From Solirubrobacter sp035555675 (lineage in GTDB: Bacteria; Actinomycetota; Thermoleophilia; Solirubrobacterales; Solirubrobacteraceae), in NCBI GenBank assembly GCA_035555675.1, contig DATMGH010000210.1:1-34497 (forward strand): 34,497 bases of DNA. The letters run 5' to 3'. Shown here one piece after another: positions 1 to 7,916 of the stretch (positions within the stretch are counted from its first letter, which is position 1; every line of letters starts with the position of its first letter). The position numbers and the translations under genes were made by a program. The notes beneath the pieces were generated by a model, which did no database searches, was not told the DNA's origin, and saw only the letters and a program-made list of their open reading frames with translations.

Positions 1-39
1 CTGGCTGGCCCGTACCGATCAGGTTCGAGTTGGCGCGTT

Positions 40-95
40 GGTGGGGGTGTGTCCGGAAACTCGCCTGACAGGCGACCGAGCGGCCACACCCCACC
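40..95. other. Structured non-coding element at the left edge
   Basis: The segment folds into a long imperfect hairpin. Bases 40-46 pair with 89-95, 48-51 with 85-88 (G47 bulged), and 53-55 with 81-83. An inner hairpin, CGCCT-GAC-AGGCG, lies at 62-74. It sits about 75 bp beyond the stop of the UDP-glucose pyrophosphorylase gene. It could be a terminator for that gene, a terminator for a gene off the left edge, or a small structured RNA. No T tract follows on either strand and I do not recognise a riboswitch class. The rest of 1-170 shows no coding signal. Confidence 0.4.
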
Positions 96-170
96 GCGGA
101 CGGTCGATCGCTCGCGTACGCCGATCACGGCGTTCTCACCGGCCGCGCGGCTCCACAACCCTCCCCCCAC

Positions 171-1544
171 CTACTGGAGGACTTCGCCGTCCGCGACGGT
201 CCGCGGGCCCTGGACTCGCACGTCGCCGCGGGCGACGACGCCCGCGCCGAAGCGCACGTCGCCCTCGACCTCGAAACGGTCGCACTCGACCAGCGACGGC
301 GGGCCGTCCGGGAAACGCGCCTCGAAGTCGCCCAGCAGCTTGTAATGGGCCGGGTCGAGCGCCACGAACGGCGGCGTCTCGCGCCCGCCCGCGAGCACGA
401 CGCGCGCGTCGGACGTGAGCGCGTACGCGTCCGAGCGCAGGGCGAGCAGGTCGTCCGTGGTCTTGACCGGCGCGAACCGGGTACGCGGGACGCGCAGCGC
501 GCGGGCGCCCTCGAAGACCTCGATCGCCGCACCCATCGCGGTCTCGATCTGGAACACCGCCGGCGAGGAGGGGTCGGACGGGTCGACCGTCTTGCGGTTG
601 CGGATCAGCGGCAGCCCGAGCACGCCGTCGCGCTCGCGCAGCGCGGCGTCGAGCGCGCGCAGGTCGAGCCACAGGTTGTTGGTATTGACGAACCGGTGGC
701 GCGTGATGTCCTGCAGCGCGGCCAGGTCCGCTTCCGGCGTCTGCGCGGTCTCGCGCAGCACGAGCCGCCCGTCCGCGCGCCGCCGCGCCAGGTGGCCGCC
801 CTTGCGGTCGGCCTCCGTGCGGTCGGTGACCTCCATCGCGAACGGCACGCGCTCGGCGCGCAGCCAGGCGAGGATGCGCGAGTCCAGCACGGCGCCCAGG
901 TTGTCCGAGTTGGCCATGAACGCGTACTCGTAGCCCTGCTCGAGCAGCGCCGCCAGCAGGCCCGAGGAGAGCAGTGCCGTGTAGAGGTCGCCGTGGCCGG
1001 GCGGGCACCACTCCAGGCCGGGGTCGCGCGGCCAGGACGCGGGCTCCAGGCCGTCCACCAGCAGCTTCGGCTCCTTGTTCTGGAGGAAGTCGAGCGGCAG
1101 GCCGGCGGCGAGCTCGGGGTACGCCTCGAGCGCCGCCAGCGAGTCGGCGCGCGTCGAGAACGAGTCCATCAGCACCAGCGGCAGCCGCACGTCGTGCGCG
1201 GTCCGCAGCGCCAGCACCTGGCGCACGATCACGTCGAGGAAGCTCAGCCCGTCCTTGGCCTCCAGCAGCGACTTCGCGCCGGTCAGGCCCATGCTCGTGC
1301 CGAGCCCGCCGTTGAGGCGCAGCACGATGGCGGACTCCAGCGCCGTGCGCTCGGCCGCCAGGTCCGACGGCAGCGCGTCGAGCTCGACGGGGTCGTCGAC
1401 CGGCTCGATCGAATCCTCGGGCAGCAGCCCGGTCTCGCCCGCTTCGAGCTGGTGGTAGTAGTGCTCGAACGCGCGGACGGCGGCGTCCGCGACGCCCTCG
1501 GCCCGCATCTTCTCGACGCTGGCCCGCAGCCCTTCGTCGCTCAC
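171..1544 (-). CDS. UTP--glucose-1-phosphate uridylyltransferase (UDPGP family)
   Basis: This 457-residue protein matches the eukaryote-type UDPGP family. It makes UDP-glucose from UTP and glucose-1-phosphate in the cytosol for glycan and trehalose/glycogen-type metabolism. The nucleotide-binding signature LRLNGGLGTSMG at residues 75-86 is followed by the conserved Lys91 (GAKS; the family usually has PKS). Downstream motifs include NSDNLGA and FVNTNNLW. The C-terminus has the left-handed-helix-like pattern (VEGDVRFGAGVVARGDV) expected of this family. The start is a GTG at 1544-1542 that overlaps the TGA of the upstream NYN gene in a GTGA junction, implying translational coupling. Length is normal for the family. 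The GalU type is excluded because the motifs are of the UDPGP type. Family assignment is secure; substrate specificity (glucose versus N-acetylglucosamine-1-P) is inferred. Confidence 0.9.
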   Translation of the reverse strand: MSDEGLRASVEKMRAEGVADAAVRAFEHYYHQLEAGETGLLPEDSIEPVDDPVELDALPSDLAAERTALESAIVLRLNGGLGTSMGLTGAKSLLEAKDGLSFLDVIVRQVLALRTAHDVRLPLVLMDSFSTRADSLAALEAYPELAAGLPLDFLQNKEPKLLVDGLEPASWPRDPGLEWCPPGHGDLYTALLSSGLLAALLEQGYEYAFMANSDNLGAVLDSRILAWLRAERVPFAMEVTDRTEADRKGGHLARRRADGRLVLRETAQTPEADLAALQDITRHRFVNTNNLWLDLRALDAALRERDGVLGLPLIRNRKTVDPSDPSSPAVFQIETAMGAAIEVFEGARALRVPRTRFAPVKTTDDLLALRSDAYALTSDARVVLAGGRETPPFVALDPAHYKLLGDFEARFPDGPPSLVECDRFEVEGDVRFGAGVVARGDVRVQGPRTVADGEVLQ

Positions 1545-1909
1545 CGGGCTGATCCTAGCCGCGCGCGGAACGCGCCCGCGCCCAGGACGTCCGCGCCGCG
1601 CGCCCGCACGCGCGCGGCGAGCGCGGCGTCGGACGTCACCACGACGTCACCCGCGCCGGCCAGCCGCGCGATCTCGTCGTCGGCCGCGTCGCGCCCGCGC
1701 CGTGGCGCGCGCACGACGGTCACGCCCGCGCGCGTGCCGAGCAGGTCGTCCGGGCCCGCGTCGAGCACGACGGTCACGGCGCGCTCGCCCGCCCACGCGC
1801 GCACGTCGGCGACCAGCCGCCTCACCGCCCCCTCACGATCGCGCCACCAGCCGTCAGGTCTCGAACCAATCACGTTCATGGCATCGATGAACCAGCGTTC
1901 GGGTGGCAC
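1541..1909 (-). CDS. Small NYN/PIN-like domain protein (putative RNase)
   Basis: This 122-residue protein fits the NYN (YacP-like/PIN-like) nuclease fold. The N-terminal WFIDAMNVIG places the first acidic residue. VTVVLDAG, DAADDEIARLA and VVTSDAALAARV supply the other acidic residues of a metal-dependent nuclease site. The C-terminus (VLGAGAFRARL) resembles that of YacP-like proteins. The GTG at 1909-1907 is chosen because the next ATG (1879) would remove the conserved Asp of FIDAMNV; the ribosome site is weak. The gene is the first of a two-gene operon with the uridylyltransferase (4-bp GTGA overlap) and is divergent from the subtilase gene, 57 bp away. RNase activity is inferred from family; the substrate is unknown. 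Confidence 0.75.
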   Translation of the reverse strand: MPPERWFIDAMNVIGSRPDGWWRDREGAVRRLVADVRAWAGERAVTVVLDAGPDDLLGTRAGVTVVRAPRRGRDAADDEIARLAGAGDVVVTSDAALAARVRARGADVLGAGAFRARLGSAR

Positions 1910-1966
1910 GATTCCGGGCGTCCGTTCGTCAGAGCGGGCAGATCGTCTCTCAGGGGAGGCACATTG

Positions 1967-4900
1967 ATGATCTCGCGCGGACGCTTCGTCCGCTTCGCGG
2001 CCGCCGCCACGGCGGCCGGCTTCGCGCTGCCCGCCGCCGCCCAGGCGGCGGGGACGTACATCGTCCAGCTCAAGGACGACCCACTCGCGTCCTACACGGG
2101 CGGCACCAACGGCATCCCGGGCACGAGCCCCAAGGTCACGGGGCGCAAGCTCAAGCCGGACTCGGCGCCCGGCCTCGACTACCGCTCCTACCTGGCGAGC
2201 CGCCAGAAGGCGGTGCTCGACCGGGTGCCGGGCGCTGCGGCGCTCGACTCCTACCGGTTCGCGTTCGCCGGGTTCGCGGCGAAGCTGAGCGCCGCGCAGG
2301 CCGAGCGCGTGCGCAAGGACGCGCGGGTCGCGCGCGTGTTCGACGACACGCTGCTGCACCCGACCGCGGCGGCCGGTGATCCCGACGCCCGGCTCGGCGG
2401 CTTCAACGGCGACGGCGCGTCCTACCTGCGCCTGACCGACCCGGTCGCCGGCCTGTGGCAGCGGCTCGGCGGCCCGGTCAGCCGCAACGGCGCCGGCGCG
2501 GGCGTGATCGTCGGCGTCATCGACACCGGCATCCAGCCCGGGCACCCGAGCTTCGCCGACCGCGGCAAGGGCTACATCGGCCAGTCCTATCAGGCGCCCG
2601 CGGTGTGGGACGGCGCCTGCCAGTCCGGCGACGGCTTCTCGGTCTCGGACTGCAACAACAAGCTGATCGGCGCGCGCTACTACGTCGACGGGTTCGGGCG
2701 CGACAACCTCGACCCGAAGTCGCACCTGTCGCCGCGCGACGACGAGGGCCATGGGACGCACACGGCGTCGACCGCGGCCGGCAACTACGGCGTCGATCCC
2801 GTGATCGACGGCAACGACCTCGGCGTGGACGTGATCTCCGGGATCGCGCCGCGCGCGTACGTCGCGATGTACAAGGTCTGCTGGGAGGGCAACGAGGTGA
2901 CGTCGCCCGCCGGCTGCTCGACCGCGGACTCGGTGAAGGCGATCGACGACGCGGTGGCGGACGGCGTGGACGTCATCAACTACTCGGTCGGGTCGGACAC
3001 CTCGACGATCCTGACCGCGGACTCCTACGCGTTCCTGGGCGCGTCCGACGCGGGCGTGTTCGTGGCCAACTCGGCCGGGAACGCCGGGCCGGGCGCGGGG
3101 ACGGTCGGCTCGCCGGCGTCGGTGCCGTGGCTGACCACCGTCGGCGCGAGCACGCTGGCGCGCGCGTTCATCTCCGACGTGACCATCCGGGGCGCGGGGG
3201 AGACGTTCACCCTGCACGGCGCGTCGGTGACCAACGCGCTGCCGGCGACGCCGGTGGTCGACGCGGCCGCCGCGGGCCTGCCGGGCAAGGACGCGTCGCT
3301 GTGCCGGGCGGGGGAGCTCGACCCGGCGAAGGTCGCCGGCAAGGTCGTGCTGTGCCTGCGCGGGGACAACGCGCGGATCGACAAGAGCCTGCAGGTGCGC
3401 GACGCGGGCGGGGTGGGGATGATCCTCTACAACGCGTCCGACGCGCAGGACCTCGACACCGACACGCACTGGGTGCCGAGCGCGCACGTCAGCTTCACCG
3501 ACGGGTCACGCGTGAAGGCGGCGCTGGCGCGCGGGCCGGTGACCGCGGCGTTGACGCAGGGCCGCGCCGCGGCGGCGCAGCCGCGCGTGATGGCGGCGTT
3601 CTCCTCGCGCGGGCCGCAGACCGCGATGCCGGACCTGGCCAAGCCGGACGTGACCGCGCCCGGCGTGCAGATCCTGGCCGGCGCCGCGGACCAGCCGGCG
3701 CCGACGACGCTGCTGCGCCCCGGCTTGTTGTTCCAGGCGATCCAGGGCACGTCGATGGCGTCGCCGCACGTCGCGGGCGCGGCCGCGCTGCTCACGCAGG
3801 CGCACCCGACGCTGTCGCCGGCCGAGCTGAAGTCCGAGCTGATGCTCACGGCGAACCCGGACATGGTCAAGGAGGACGGCTCGACGCCCGCGGGCGTGTT
3901 CGACCGCGGGTCGGGCGAGATCGACCCGAACCGCGCCGTGGACTCCGGCCTGGTGCTCGACACCACGACCGCGGACTACGTGTCCTACATCGAGTGGGTC
4001 GACCCGACGTTCTTCGACGGGGACCTGCCGCAGACGCGGCCGAGCGACCTGAACCTGCCGTCGATCTCGTTCAGCCAGTTCGCGGGGCGCGAGCAGACGA
4101 CACGGGTCTTCAGGAGCGTCGACTCGACCGCGACGCGCTGGACGGTGTCCTTCGAAGGGCTGCCGGGCGTGAGCGCCGCGGCCTCGACCGGGCAGTTCTT
4201 CACGATCAAGCCGGGGCAGACGCAGCCGATCACGGTGACGCTGCGGGAGACGACCGCGCCGGTGAACGCCTACGTGTCCGGCGCGCTGGTGCTGACGAGC
4301 GGCGCGCGGACGCTGCGCGTGCCGATCTCGGTGCGGCCGATCCCGGTCGCGGCGCCGGCGACGGTGAGCGTGAACGCGGCGGCGGCCAGCGGGTCGCAGC
4401 CGATCACGGTGACCACGGGCGCGACCGGGCCGCTGTCCGGCGTGGGCTGGGGCCTGGCGGCGGCGGACGTGCACGCGGCGCAGCGGATCTCGGCCACGAC
4501 CGGCGATCCGGACCCGAGCGGCGCTGACCCCGGCACGCAGCTGTTCCCGCTGACGGTGCCGGCTGGCGCGCAGCTGGTGTCGGCGAAGCTGTCCAACGTG
4601 GACGGCGGGTCGCCGAACACCGACCTCGACCTGTACCTGTACCGCGACGACGACGGCGACGGGGACTTCTCCAACGCCACGCTGGTCGCGGTGTCGGGCA
4701 GCTCGGGGTCCGACGAGGACCTGGCGGTGGCGCTGCCGCGGGCCGGGGCCTACGCGGTGGCGGTGGTCGGGTTCACGACCGCGCCCGGCGGCTCGGTCTA
4801 CGACCTCTCGACCTGGGTCGTGAACGATCCGTCGCCCGACGACGCGTCCAATCCGCCGGCGATCACCGTGACCGGGGACGGGCCGGCGACCGCGGGCGTG

Positions 4901-5449
4901 CCGGTGACGCTGACGCTGAACTGGTCGGGCGTCGACGCGCCGGGGCTATACCGCGGGCTGGCGACCTACCACGCGAGCGCGACGCCGACGACGGCGAACA
5001 TCGCGGCGTACTCGCTCGTGCAGGTGAGCCGGGGCGGTGACGCGCCGGCGCCGGCCGCGCCGGGAGCGGCTCCGCTGAGCGAGCCGGTCGCGGCGCTCGG
5101 TGAGGTCGCACCGCCGCCGGCGGCGGACGGTGCCGCGCCGTCCTCCAGCGGCGTCGCGCCCTCGTCCGGCGGTGTCGCGCCGGCGTCCACCCGGGTCGTG
5201 ACGCTGCGCTCGGCGACGCTGCGCGGGCGCGTGCTGACCCTGCGCCTGCGCGGCGCCCAGGCGGGCACGGTGCGGGTGTCGGTCAAGCGCGGCGCGCGGT
5301 TCGTCGCGCGCTCGGCGTCCCGCCGCGTCTCAACCGCGACGCGCACGGTCCGCCTGAAGCTCGACCGGCGGCTCGCGCGCGGCACCTACACGGTGAAGGT
5401 GATCGCGGGCAAGCGCACGGTCGGCGCGCTCAAGCTCAAGGCGCGCTGA
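1967..5449 (+). CDS. Large secreted subtilisin-like serine protease (S8) with PA insert
   Basis: This 1160-residue exported protease starts at ATG 1967, behind a strong ribosome site (GGGGAGG, 1953-1959); an in-frame TTG at 1964 is less likely. The order is: signal peptide (about 1-28), I9-type propeptide (about 30-125), S8 catalytic domain, and a protease-associated (PA) insert (about 390-500). The catalytic triad is Asp186 (VIDTGIQ), His262 (GHGTHTAS) and Ser596 (GTSMASPH). After the catalytic domain come an Fn3-like region (about 700-790), a PPC-like beta domain with Asp-rich segment DDDGDGDF (about 855-950), a Pro/Ala/Ser-rich linker (about 1025-1075) and a basic beta-sandwich tail. The domain plan resembles plant/actinobacterial cucumisin-like subtilases. 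It probably acts outside the cell in protein degradation. The tail may bind the cell surface (inference). A perfect terminator hairpin follows. Confidence 0.93.
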   Translation: MISRGRFVRFAAAATAAGFALPAAAQAAGTYIVQLKDDPLASYTGGTNGIPGTSPKVTGRKLKPDSAPGLDYRSYLASRQKAVLDRVPGAAALDSYRFAFAGFAAKLSAAQAERVRKDARVARVFDDTLLHPTAAAGDPDARLGGFNGDGASYLRLTDPVAGLWQRLGGPVSRNGAGAGVIVGVIDTGIQPGHPSFADRGKGYIGQSYQAPAVWDGACQSGDGFSVSDCNNKLIGARYYVDGFGRDNLDPKSHLSPRDDEGHGTHTASTAAGNYGVDPVIDGNDLGVDVISGIAPRAYVAMYKVCWEGNEVTSPAGCSTADSVKAIDDAVADGVDVINYSVGSDTSTILTADSYAFLGASDAGVFVANSAGNAGPGAGTVGSPASVPWLTTVGASTLARAFISDVTIRGAGETFTLHGASVTNALPATPVVDAAAAGLPGKDASLCRAGELDPAKVAGKVVLCLRGDNARIDKSLQVRDAGGVGMILYNASDAQDLDTDTHWVPSAHVSFTDGSRVKAALARGPVTAALTQGRAAAAQPRVMAAFSSRGPQTAMPDLAKPDVTAPGVQILAGAADQPAPTTLLRPGLLFQAIQGTSMASPHVAGAAALLTQAHPTLSPAELKSELMLTANPDMVKEDGSTPAGVFDRGSGEIDPNRAVDSGLVLDTTTADYVSYIEWVDPTFFDGDLPQTRPSDLNLPSISFSQFAGREQTTRVFRSVDSTATRWTVSFEGLPGVSAAASTGQFFTIKPGQTQPITVTLRETTAPVNAYVSGALVLTSGARTLRVPISVRPIPVAAPATVSVNAAAASGSQPITVTTGATGPLSGVGWGLAAADVHAAQRISATTGDPDPSGADPGTQLFPLTVPAGAQLVSAKLSNVDGGSPNTDLDLYLYRDDDGDGDFSNATLVAVSGSSGSDEDLAVALPRAGAYAVAVVGFTTAPGGSVYDLSTWVVNDPSPDDASNPPAITVTGDGPATAGVPVTLTLNWSGVDAPGLYRGLATYHASATPTTANIAAYSLVQVSRGGDAPAPAAPGAAPLSEPVAALGEVAPPPAADGAAPSSSGVAPSSGGVAPASTRVVTLRSATLRGRVLTLRLRGAQAGTVRVSVKRGARFVARSASRRVSTATRTVRLKLDRRLARGTYTVKVIAGKRTVGALKLKAR

Positions 5450-5455
5450 ACCGGC

Positions 5456-5489
5456 GGCGCGGGGCGGCGTTCCGGCGCCGCCCCGCGCC
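5456..5489 (+). terminator. Perfect 14-bp hairpin after the subtilase gene
   Basis: GGCGCGGGGCGGCG (5456-5469) is the exact reverse complement of 5476-5489, with a 6-nt loop. It begins 7 nt after the TGA at 5447-5449. There is no T tract, as is common for high-GC actinobacterial terminators. Confidence 0.75.
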
Positions 5490-5493
5490 CCAC

Positions 5494-5536
5494 CAGGGGT
5501 CTGACCCTGAAATGCAGGGGTCTGACCCCTGAAATG
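5494..5536. repeat. Tandem palindromic repeat, GGGGTCTGACCCC type
   Basis: Two head-to-tail copies (5494-5514, 21 bp; 5515-5536, 22 bp) of CAGGGGTCTGACC(C)CTGAAATG. Each copy contains the near-palindrome AGGGGTCTGACCCCT, related to the AAAGGGGTCTGGCCCCTTT palindromes near 23.2 kb. They look like dispersed REP-like units; no associated transposase is in the window. Confidence 0.6.
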
Positions 5537-5559
5537 TGAAATATCAGTTGGGGCGCCGC

Positions 5560-5587
5560 TCAAGTCCTGTGGACGGACGGCCGATGG
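5560..5587 (+). promoter_or_regulatory. Candidate sigma-28 (FliA/SigD-type) promoter
   Basis: TCAAGTCC (5560-5567) and GCCGATGG (5580-5587) resemble the flagellar sigma consensus TAAA-N15-GCCGATAA. The spacing here is TCAA-N16-GCCGAT. The ATG at 5600 lies 12 nt beyond the box. The match is by eye and imperfect in the -35 box. Confidence 0.45.
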
Positions 5588-5599
5588 GGTGGACAACCC

Positions 5600-6253
5600 A
5601 TGCGTGTCGACACGTCCCTCCTCCAAGGCATCGCGGCCTCGACGCAGGCCAACGCGACTGCGCTCAAGTCCACCGGAACCACGACCTCGTTCTCGAGCGC
5701 GCTGAAGTCGGCCGCCGCGAAGGAGACGACGAAGCCCGTGCCCGGGCAGAACTACGCCGAGATCCTGACCGGGTCGCGCGCTGGCATGTACGTCAACACC
5801 GGCGGCGGGCCGCGCGCCGGCGAGGCGTTCGTGCTGGTCAAGGGCGACAACGGCACCGAGCAGCACATCTACGGCACCGGCAAGGACCGCAAGGTCGTGA
5901 CCGTGAAGTCGTCGTCGGGTACGAGCGACTCGGCGGACGCCACGTCCTCGAGCGAGGAGGAGCGCACCTCACCGGTCGCGGGGCGCCCGTACGCGGACAT
6001 CCTCAACGGCCCGCGCAAGGACCTCTACCTGAACACGAGCGGCAACGCACGTGACGGGCAGACGTTCGTGCTCGTCGTGCGCGGCGAGAAGGAGTACCAC
6101 GTCTACGGCACGGGCAAGGACCGCCAGGTGTTCATGGTCAAGGCCAAGCCGGCCGCCGACACCTCGACGTCGACCGACACCTCGAGCCCGGACACGACGT
6201 CCGGCACGGCGACGCCCACCGGTCCGCTCGTCACCGACGGCACGTCCTCCTAG
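5600..6253 (+). CDS. Two-repeat protein of unknown function, possible motility-class gene
   Basis: I do not recognise this 217-residue protein. It has no Sec signal peptide or membrane segment. Residues 1-45 are Ser/Thr/Ala-rich. Two homologous units follow, about 46-103 and 124-181, sharing the pattern G-x-x-YA(E/D)IL, (M/L)Y(V/L)NT, FVLV and (H)(I/V)YGTGKDR. The units are joined by an acidic Ser-rich linker, and the protein ends in a Thr/Ser/Pro tail. The start ATG has GGGGTGG upstream and a sigma-28-like promoter box (5560-5587). A Ser/Thr-rich N-terminus without a Sec signal, plus that promoter, would fit a flagellar-type export substrate, but this is inference. Its TAG at 6251-6253 overlaps the TAG of the convergent oxidoreductase gene. 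Confidence 0.7.
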   Translation: MRVDTSLLQGIAASTQANATALKSTGTTTSFSSALKSAAAKETTKPVPGQNYAEILTGSRAGMYVNTGGGPRAGEAFVLVKGDNGTEQHIYGTGKDRKVVTVKSSSGTSDSADATSSSEEERTSPVAGRPYADILNGPRKDLYLNTSGNARDGQTFVLVVRGEKEYHVYGTGKDRQVFMVKAKPAADTSTSTDTSSPDTTSGTATPTGPLVTDGTSS

Positions 6254-7311
6254 CCGCGGCCGGGGGCGAACTCGGCGGGGATCTCCGGGCGGCGCCCGAG
6301 CAGCAGATCGGCGACCAGGCGCGCCGACGCCGGCCCGAGCGTGATGCCCCACGCGCCGTGGCCGCTCGCCACGGCCACCCGCGCCGGCTCGTCCAGCCAG
6401 CCCAGGAACGGGCGGCCGTCGTGCGACCGCGGCCGCGCGCACGCGCGCAGCCCGCGCCGGCTCGCGCCGCGGAGCGCGGGCAGGAACCGCGTGGCGTGCT
6501 CGACGATCACCGGCGCGACGGCCCCGGCGTCCGGGCGCTCGGCCGTGAACGTCGAGCCGATCGCGGAGATCCCGCGCGCGGTGACCGCGCTGAAGAGCGC
6601 CGGCGGGGCGCCGCCGGCGCTCGTGAGCGCTTCGATCCCGGCCTCCTCCATCACGTGCGTCGGCGCCCCGGGCAGCTCGAACTCCACGACCACGCCCCAT
6701 TGGGCCTGGACAGGAAGATCGCCGCCGCCGTACGCGGCGGGCGTCCACGGGCCGGCGGCCAGCGCGACCGCCCCCGCGGGACGGCGCTCGCCGCCCACGA
6801 TCACACCACCGGGCGCGACGTGCGCCTCGGCGCCGAGCTCGATCCGCGCGCCGGCCTCGCGGGCGCGGGCGGCGAACGCGTTCGCCGCCGCCGCGGGCGG
6901 GACCGGGCGGCCCGTCTCCAGCCGCCACGCCGCGAGGCCGTCGGCCAAAGCGGGCTCGGCGGCGCGCAGCTCGGCGCCCTCGAGCCGCGTGGGACGCAGC
7001 TCGGGGAAGCCCGCGGGCGCCGGACCGAGCCGCTCCGGCTCGGCGACCAGCAGCAGCCCGGCCGGATCCGCCGGCAGCTCGAACCCGCGCCCGAGCCCCG
7101 CGTAGTGCGACAGCGACTCCTCGTAGAGCCCGACCAGCGCGGCGTCGAGCGGATGCTGCACGACCCCGCTGTTGCGCCCGGACGCGCCGGCGGCGATCGC
7201 CTCGCGCTCGAACAGCGTCACGCTCGCGCCGCCCTCGGCGAGGAACGCGGCCAGCGCGCACCCCACGATGCCGCCGCCCACGACCGCGATGTCGGGCGCG
7301 CCGCCGCTCAC
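6250..7311 (-). CDS. FAD-dependent oxidoreductase, DAO family
   Basis: This 353-residue protein belongs to the D-amino-acid oxidase/glycine oxidase-like superfamily. It has an N-terminal dinucleotide-binding motif (VVGGGIVG, then ERE at the end of strand 2). The SGRNSGVV segment of the flavin site resembles L-2-hydroxyglutarate oxidase and DadA-like enzymes. The C-terminal GHGAWGITLGPASA contacts flavin in this family. The likely reaction is FAD-linked oxidation of an amino or hydroxy acid; the substrate cannot be read from sequence. The GTG start (7311-7309) overlaps the TGA of mobA in a GTGA junction, making it the third gene of the kinase-mobA-oxidoreductase operon. The stop overlaps that of the convergent gene at 6253, with no visible terminator between. 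Confidence 0.85.
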   Translation of the reverse strand: MSGGAPDIAVVGGGIVGCALAAFLAEGGASVTLFEREAIAAGASGRNSGVVQHPLDAALVGLYEESLSHYAGLGRGFELPADPAGLLLVAEPERLGPAPAGFPELRPTRLEGAELRAAEPALADGLAAWRLETGRPVPPAAAANAFAARAREAGARIELGAEAHVAPGGVIVGGERRPAGAVALAAGPWTPAAYGGGDLPVQAQWGVVVEFELPGAPTHVMEEAGIEALTSAGGAPPALFSAVTARGISAIGSTFTAERPDAGAVAPVIVEHATRFLPALRGASRRGLRACARPRSHDGRPFLGWLDEPARVAVASGHGAWGITLGPASARLVADLLLGRRPEIPAEFAPGRG

Positions 7312-7916
7312 GGCCGCCGCGCGGTGGTCGGCGCCGGCGAGGCCGGCGCGCGCGGCGAGGCGGCCGCGGCCGCGAGCTCTCGCTCCGCCGCCGCGAGCGC
7401 CGCGGGCGTGTTCACGCTCGCGACCAGCCGCGCCGGATCGCCGAAGGCGGACACGTCGAACGGGGCCGGCGCGAGCGCGGCGAGCGTCCGCCGCAACGAC
7501 CACTCCTCCGCCAGCGCGGCCTCGAGCACCGAGAGCTGCGACGGCTCGTAGCGCCCCGGGAACGGCTCGCGCCGCCCGTCGACGACCGGCACCGCCGGCT
7601 CCGGCGCGTCGACCAGCGCCCGCAGCAGCGCCCCCGTGACGAACGGCTGATCGCACGCGACCGCGACGACCGGCGTTCCCCGCGACAGCGCACAGACCAG
7701 CCCGCACCACGGGTGAAACAGCGCGTCCGGCTCGACCCACACCGGCACGTCCACCGCCGGCAGCTCCGTCGAGCGCTTGGCCACGACCACCGCGTCCAGC
7801 CCCGCGGCCGCGTCCAGCACCCGCGTCACCAGCGGCACGCCGCCCAGGACCGCCGCCGGCTTCGCGCCGCCGAGCCGGCTCCCGCGCCCACCCGCCAAGA
7901 CGGCGACGATCGTCAC
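7308..7916 (-). CDS. mobA: Molybdenum cofactor guanylyltransferase-like nucleotidyltransferase (MobA family)
   Basis: This 202-residue Rossmann-type nucleotidyltransferase starts TIVAVLAGGRGSRLGGAKP, matching the LAGGxSxRMGxxK nucleotide-binding signature of MobA/MobA-like enzymes. VACDQPF corresponds to the family CDMPF segment with the metal-binding Asp. PGRYEPSQLSVLEAAL matches the P-x-x-x-Y-S region near the C-terminus. MobA would transfer GMP to molybdopterin in the cytosol. A related CTP- or GTP-dependent transferase (MobA-like/CofC-like) cannot be ruled out. The GTG start at 7916-7914 overlaps the TGA of the kinase gene (GTGA), and the stop overlaps the oxidoreductase start, so the three genes are translationally coupled. 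No other Moco gene is nearby. Confidence 0.78.
   Translation of the reverse strand: MTIVAVLAGGRGSRLGGAKPAAVLGGVPLVTRVLDAAAGLDAVVVAKRSTELPAVDVPVWVEPDALFHPWCGLVCALSRGTPVVAVACDQPFVTGALLRALVDAPEPAVPVVDGRREPFPGRYEPSQLSVLEAALAEEWSLRRTLAALAPAPFDVSAFGDPARLVASVNTPAALAAAERELAAAAASPRAPASPAPTTARRP

Noticed and set aside
40..95. Cobalamin or other known riboswitch
   Set aside because: None of the conserved boxes I know (for example GCCACTG for cobalamin) is present, and no downstream gene is visible.
345..1967. A 540-codon open frame on the plus strand
   Set aside because: It lies antisense to the UDPGP and NYN genes, which have clear family motifs; the translation is Arg/Gln/Val-biased with no domain.
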